Below are positions 5,426-6,977 of a stretch of DNA of 6,977 bases, piece after piece. How positions within the stretch are numbered: the stretch's first letter is position 1; every line of letters starts with the position of its first letter. The notes below the pieces were generated by a model. The model saw nothing but the letters and a program-made list of their open reading frames with translations. It did not search any database and was not told the DNA's origin. A program made the translations under genes and the position numbers. The stretch covers positions 1 to 6,977 of the forward strand of contig JAFDHS010000201.1 of assembly GCA_019308655.1 (NCBI GenBank), written 5' to 3'. Source of the DNA: Deltaproteobacteria bacterium. GTDB taxonomy: Bacteria > Desulfobacterota > Desulfobacteria > Desulfobacterales > JAFDHS01.

Positions 5426-5926
5426 ATGAATTATGAACCGTTTATGGAAATGGCCCTGGAGCAGGCTGAATCTGCCCTGTCTACAGGCGAATTTCCTGTT
5501 GGATGTGTTATTGTACATGGAGAAGATCTGCTGGTAACCGGTTCTCGAACAGGTACTGCCGGAGGTACCGTAAATGAAATTGATCATGCTGAAATGGTGG
5601 CTTTAAGGCGTCTTGCGGATCTTGATGAAACCATAGACAAAAACAAAACGACCCTTTTCTGCACGTTGGAACCTTGTTTGATGTGTTTTGCCGCTATCCT
5701 TTTAAGCGGTATTGGAAAGATTGTTTACGCATATGAAGATGTTATGGGAGGGGGGACAACTTGTGATCTGACCCGTCTTACACCTTTGTACGAGAAATGT
5801 CGGATTCCGGTTGTTCCGAATATATTGCGGGAAAAAAGCCTTGGGCTTTTTAAGGTTTACTTTGAAAATCCCGATAATATCTATTGGAAAGAAAGCCTTT
5901 TGGCAAGATATACGCTTAATCTTTAA
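5426..5926 (+). CDS. Nucleoside/tRNA deaminase, TadA/CDA superfamily
   Basis: A zinc-dependent deaminase of the cytidine deaminase superfamily. The zinc and catalytic motifs are complete: HAE at 54-56 (His54 ligand, Glu56 proton shuttle) and PCLMC at 83-87 (Cys84 and Cys87 ligands). FPVGCVIV (23-30) forms the first core strand. The protein looks closest to the TadA/guanine deaminase-like group, yet it departs from classical TadA: the usual Asn after the core strand and the DPTAHAE stretch are replaced by GSRTGTAGGTVNEIDHAE (39-56), and after PCLMC it reads AILLSGIGKIVYAYEDVMGGG (90-110) instead of the common GAIxxARIxxVVYG. The tail SLGLFKVYFENPDNIYWKES (138-157) is unlike E. coli TadA. The substrate may therefore be a free base or nucleoside rather than A34 of tRNA-Arg. 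The ATG at 5426 follows a GAGAAAG-like stretch about 8 bases upstream. The gene is downstream of the HsdR_N-like gene, probably in one transcript, and is followed by a terminator-like hairpin. Confidence 0.88.
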   Translation: MNYEPFMEMALEQAESALSTGEFPVGCVIVHGEDLLVTGSRTGTAGGTVNEIDHAEMVALRRLADLDETIDKNKTTLFCTLEPCLMCFAAILLSGIGKIVYAYEDVMGGGTTCDLTRLTPLYEKCRIPVVPNILREKSLGLFKVYFENPDNIYWKESLLARYTLNL

Positions 5927-5967
5927 AAAATTCAGATAAAATAAATTCATCACAATAACGCTCTGAT

Positions 5968-6010
5968 TCCGGTCAAATCTGTTCGATATTATTTTGTCCG
6001 GATTTATTTT
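5968..6010 (+). terminator. Candidate rho-independent terminator after the deaminase gene
   Basis: TCCGGTCAAA (5968-5977) pairs with TTTGTCCGGA (5993-6002), nine pairs plus one T-T mismatch, around a 15-base loop. The stem is followed by TTTATTTT (6003-6010). The loop is long and the stem only moderately GC-rich, so termination efficiency is uncertain. It would separate the deaminase transcript from the oxidoreductase gene. Confidence 0.45.
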
Positions 6011-6065
6011 CATTTTCCGAAAATTTTAAGCCTTTTAAAAAGGTTTAAAGAAAGGAGTTGATTTC

Positions 6066-6977
6066 ATGTCGTCAGAACTACGTGTTTTAGTCATCGGTGG
6101 TGTTGCCTGTGGACCCAAAACAGCTTCAAGGCTCAAACGCCTGATGCCCGATGCGGATATAACAATGATTGAAAAAGGGGATCTGGTTTCCTATGGTGCT
6201 TGCGGGCTTCCCTACTATGTGGAAGGCGTTTTTAATAATATCAAAGAATTGACCCATACACCCGTTGGGGTTCCACGGACACCGGCTTTTTTTGAGAAAG
6301 CCAAGGGCTTCAAAACACTGATCCGGACCGAAGCCATTAAAATTGATCGTGAAAACAAAACCGTACGGGTAAAATATTTGGATTCCGGAACCGAGGAGGA
6401 CCTGCCTTATGACAAACTGGTTTTGGGTACGGGTGGTTCTCCGTCCTGCCCGCCTATTCCCGGTATGGATCTCAAAAATGTCTGGTTTATGACCCATCTC
6501 GATGATGCCGAAACCCTTGTCAAGGAGATTGAATCCCAGAATTTGAAAAAAGCGGTCATCGTCGGGGCGGGACTGATCGGTATAGAAACGGCTGAAGCCC
6601 TTATTAACAGGGGATTGGATGTTACGTTGATCGCCAAATACGACCAGATCATGCCGAAAAATATTGACAAGGACATTGCGGACTTTGCCGCGGTACATCT
6701 GGAGGATAATGACCTGGACCTGGCTTTCGAACAAGCGCTAACCGAGATCAAAGGTGAGCAGGGAAAAGTTTGTTCGGTTGAAACCGATAAACAAAGCCTT
6801 CCCGCTGATCTGGTAGTGATCGCCATCGGCACGAGACCCAATGCCAAGCTGGCAATCGATGCGGGGTTGGAGTGCAGGGGGGCGATTGTTGTCAGTGAAT
6901 ATTGCCAGACCAGCGACAAGGATATTTATGCGGGGGGCGACTGTGTTTTAAACCGTTATGTCGACAAATCTCTCGGG
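6066..6977 (+). CDS. FAD-dependent pyridine nucleotide-disulfide oxidoreductase, CoA-disulfide reductase-like (3' end missing)
   Basis: The open frame covers 304 codons without a stop and leaves the window, so only about half to two thirds of the protein is visible. It is a soluble flavoprotein that transfers electrons from NAD(P)H through FAD. Visible parts are the N-terminal FAD-binding VLVIGGVACGPKTA (7-20), with Cys15 in place of the more usual Gly, the acidic MIEKG (34-38), and SYGACGLPYY (42-51) with the single redox Cys46 typical of CoA-disulfide reductase, NADH oxidase and Npsr-type enzymes. These are followed by RTPAFFEKAKGF (71-82), YDKLVLGTGG (115-124), the NAD(P)-binding VIVGAGLIGIETAEAL (164-179) and DIYAGGDC near the visible end. 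The substrate (CoA disulfide, persulfide or O2) cannot be decided, and a C-terminal rhodanese domain, seen in some relatives, would lie outside the window. The ATG at 6066 has a strong ribosome binding site, AAAGGAG at 6051-6057, spaced 8 bases. It lies 139 bases after the deaminase gene, behind a terminator-like hairpin, so it probably has its own promoter. Confidence 0.9.
   Translation, partial: MSSELRVLVIGGVACGPKTASRLKRLMPDADITMIEKGDLVSYGACGLPYYVEGVFNNIKELTHTPVGVPRTPAFFEKAKGFKTLIRTEAIKIDRENKTVRVKYLDSGTEEDLPYDKLVLGTGGSPSCPPIPGMDLKNVWFMTHLDDAETLVKEIESQNLKKAVIVGAGLIGIETAEALINRGLDVTLIAKYDQIMPKNIDKDIADFAAVHLEDNDLDLAFEQALTEIKGEQGKVCSVETDKQSLPADLVVIAIGTRPNAKLAIDAGLECRGAIVVSEYCQTSDKDIYAGGDCVLNRYVDKSLG

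Noticed and set aside
6031..6043. CCTTTTAAAAAGG palindrome before the oxidoreductase gene
   Set aside because: Six-base arms with only one base between them cannot form a hairpin as written. It lies just upstream of the ribosome binding site and lacks a T-tract, so it was not called a terminator.
6126..6919. Long minus-strand open frames opposite the oxidoreductase gene
   Set aside because: The plus-strand frame has clear FAD and NAD(P) motifs throughout; the opposite frames show no family resemblance and are shadows of it.

Overview
The window looks like a chromosomal housekeeping region of a Gram-negative anaerobe. The best guess is a sulfate-reducer-type deltaproteobacterium (Desulfobacterota, Desulfobacterales-like). 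This rests on a general resemblance of several proteins to families I associate with that group: a short QueF, a lone HsdR_N-like protein, a nucleoside deaminase with a PCLMC motif, and a CoA-disulfide-reductase-like flavoprotein. AT-rich intergenic DNA with short heptad repeats fits too. No rRNA or tRNA is present to confirm it. I see no phage, IS element or CRISPR array.

Layout. (1) Bases 12-1369, + strand: queF (queuosine pathway) is translationally coupled by an ATGA overlap to a 316-residue predicted lipoprotein. (2) Bases 1370-1489: a short convergent spacer with two small clusters of heptad tandem repeats. (3) Bases 1456-4539, - strand: an apparent four-gene run, transcribed right to left. 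In transcription order these are a dGTPase-like HD phosphohydrolase (dgt-like), a YkgJ-type cysteine-cluster protein, a conserved 110-residue protein of unknown function, and dusB (tRNA-dihydrouridine synthase). (4) Bases 4540-4816: an AT-rich divergent promoter region. (5) Bases 4817-5926, + strand: a stand-alone HsdR N-terminal-like (degenerate PD-(D/E)XK-like) protein, then a zinc-dependent nucleoside/tRNA deaminase-family protein. (6) A candidate terminator at 5968-6010, then from 6066 an FAD/NAD(P)H disulfide oxidoreductase of the CoA-disulfide reductase type, cut by the window end.

Two genes of the minus-strand run look damaged. The dgt-like gene carries an exact 29-bp tandem duplication (3882-3939) that shifts the frame and stops translation after about 217 residues. 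Taking out one copy in silico restores a continuous 351-residue protein. The 3' end of dusB also looks frameshifted or internally deleted: a plausible native C-terminus is readable in another frame and runs into the heptad repeats.

Functionally, several genes act on nucleotides or tRNA: Q34 synthesis, dihydrouridine, a deaminase of the TadA/CDA superfamily, and dNTP hydrolysis. Most of this is probably ordinary chromosomal housekeeping. I see no convincing evidence for a wholly new system. The strongest observation is the exact frame-breaking, potentially reversible, 29-bp duplication.
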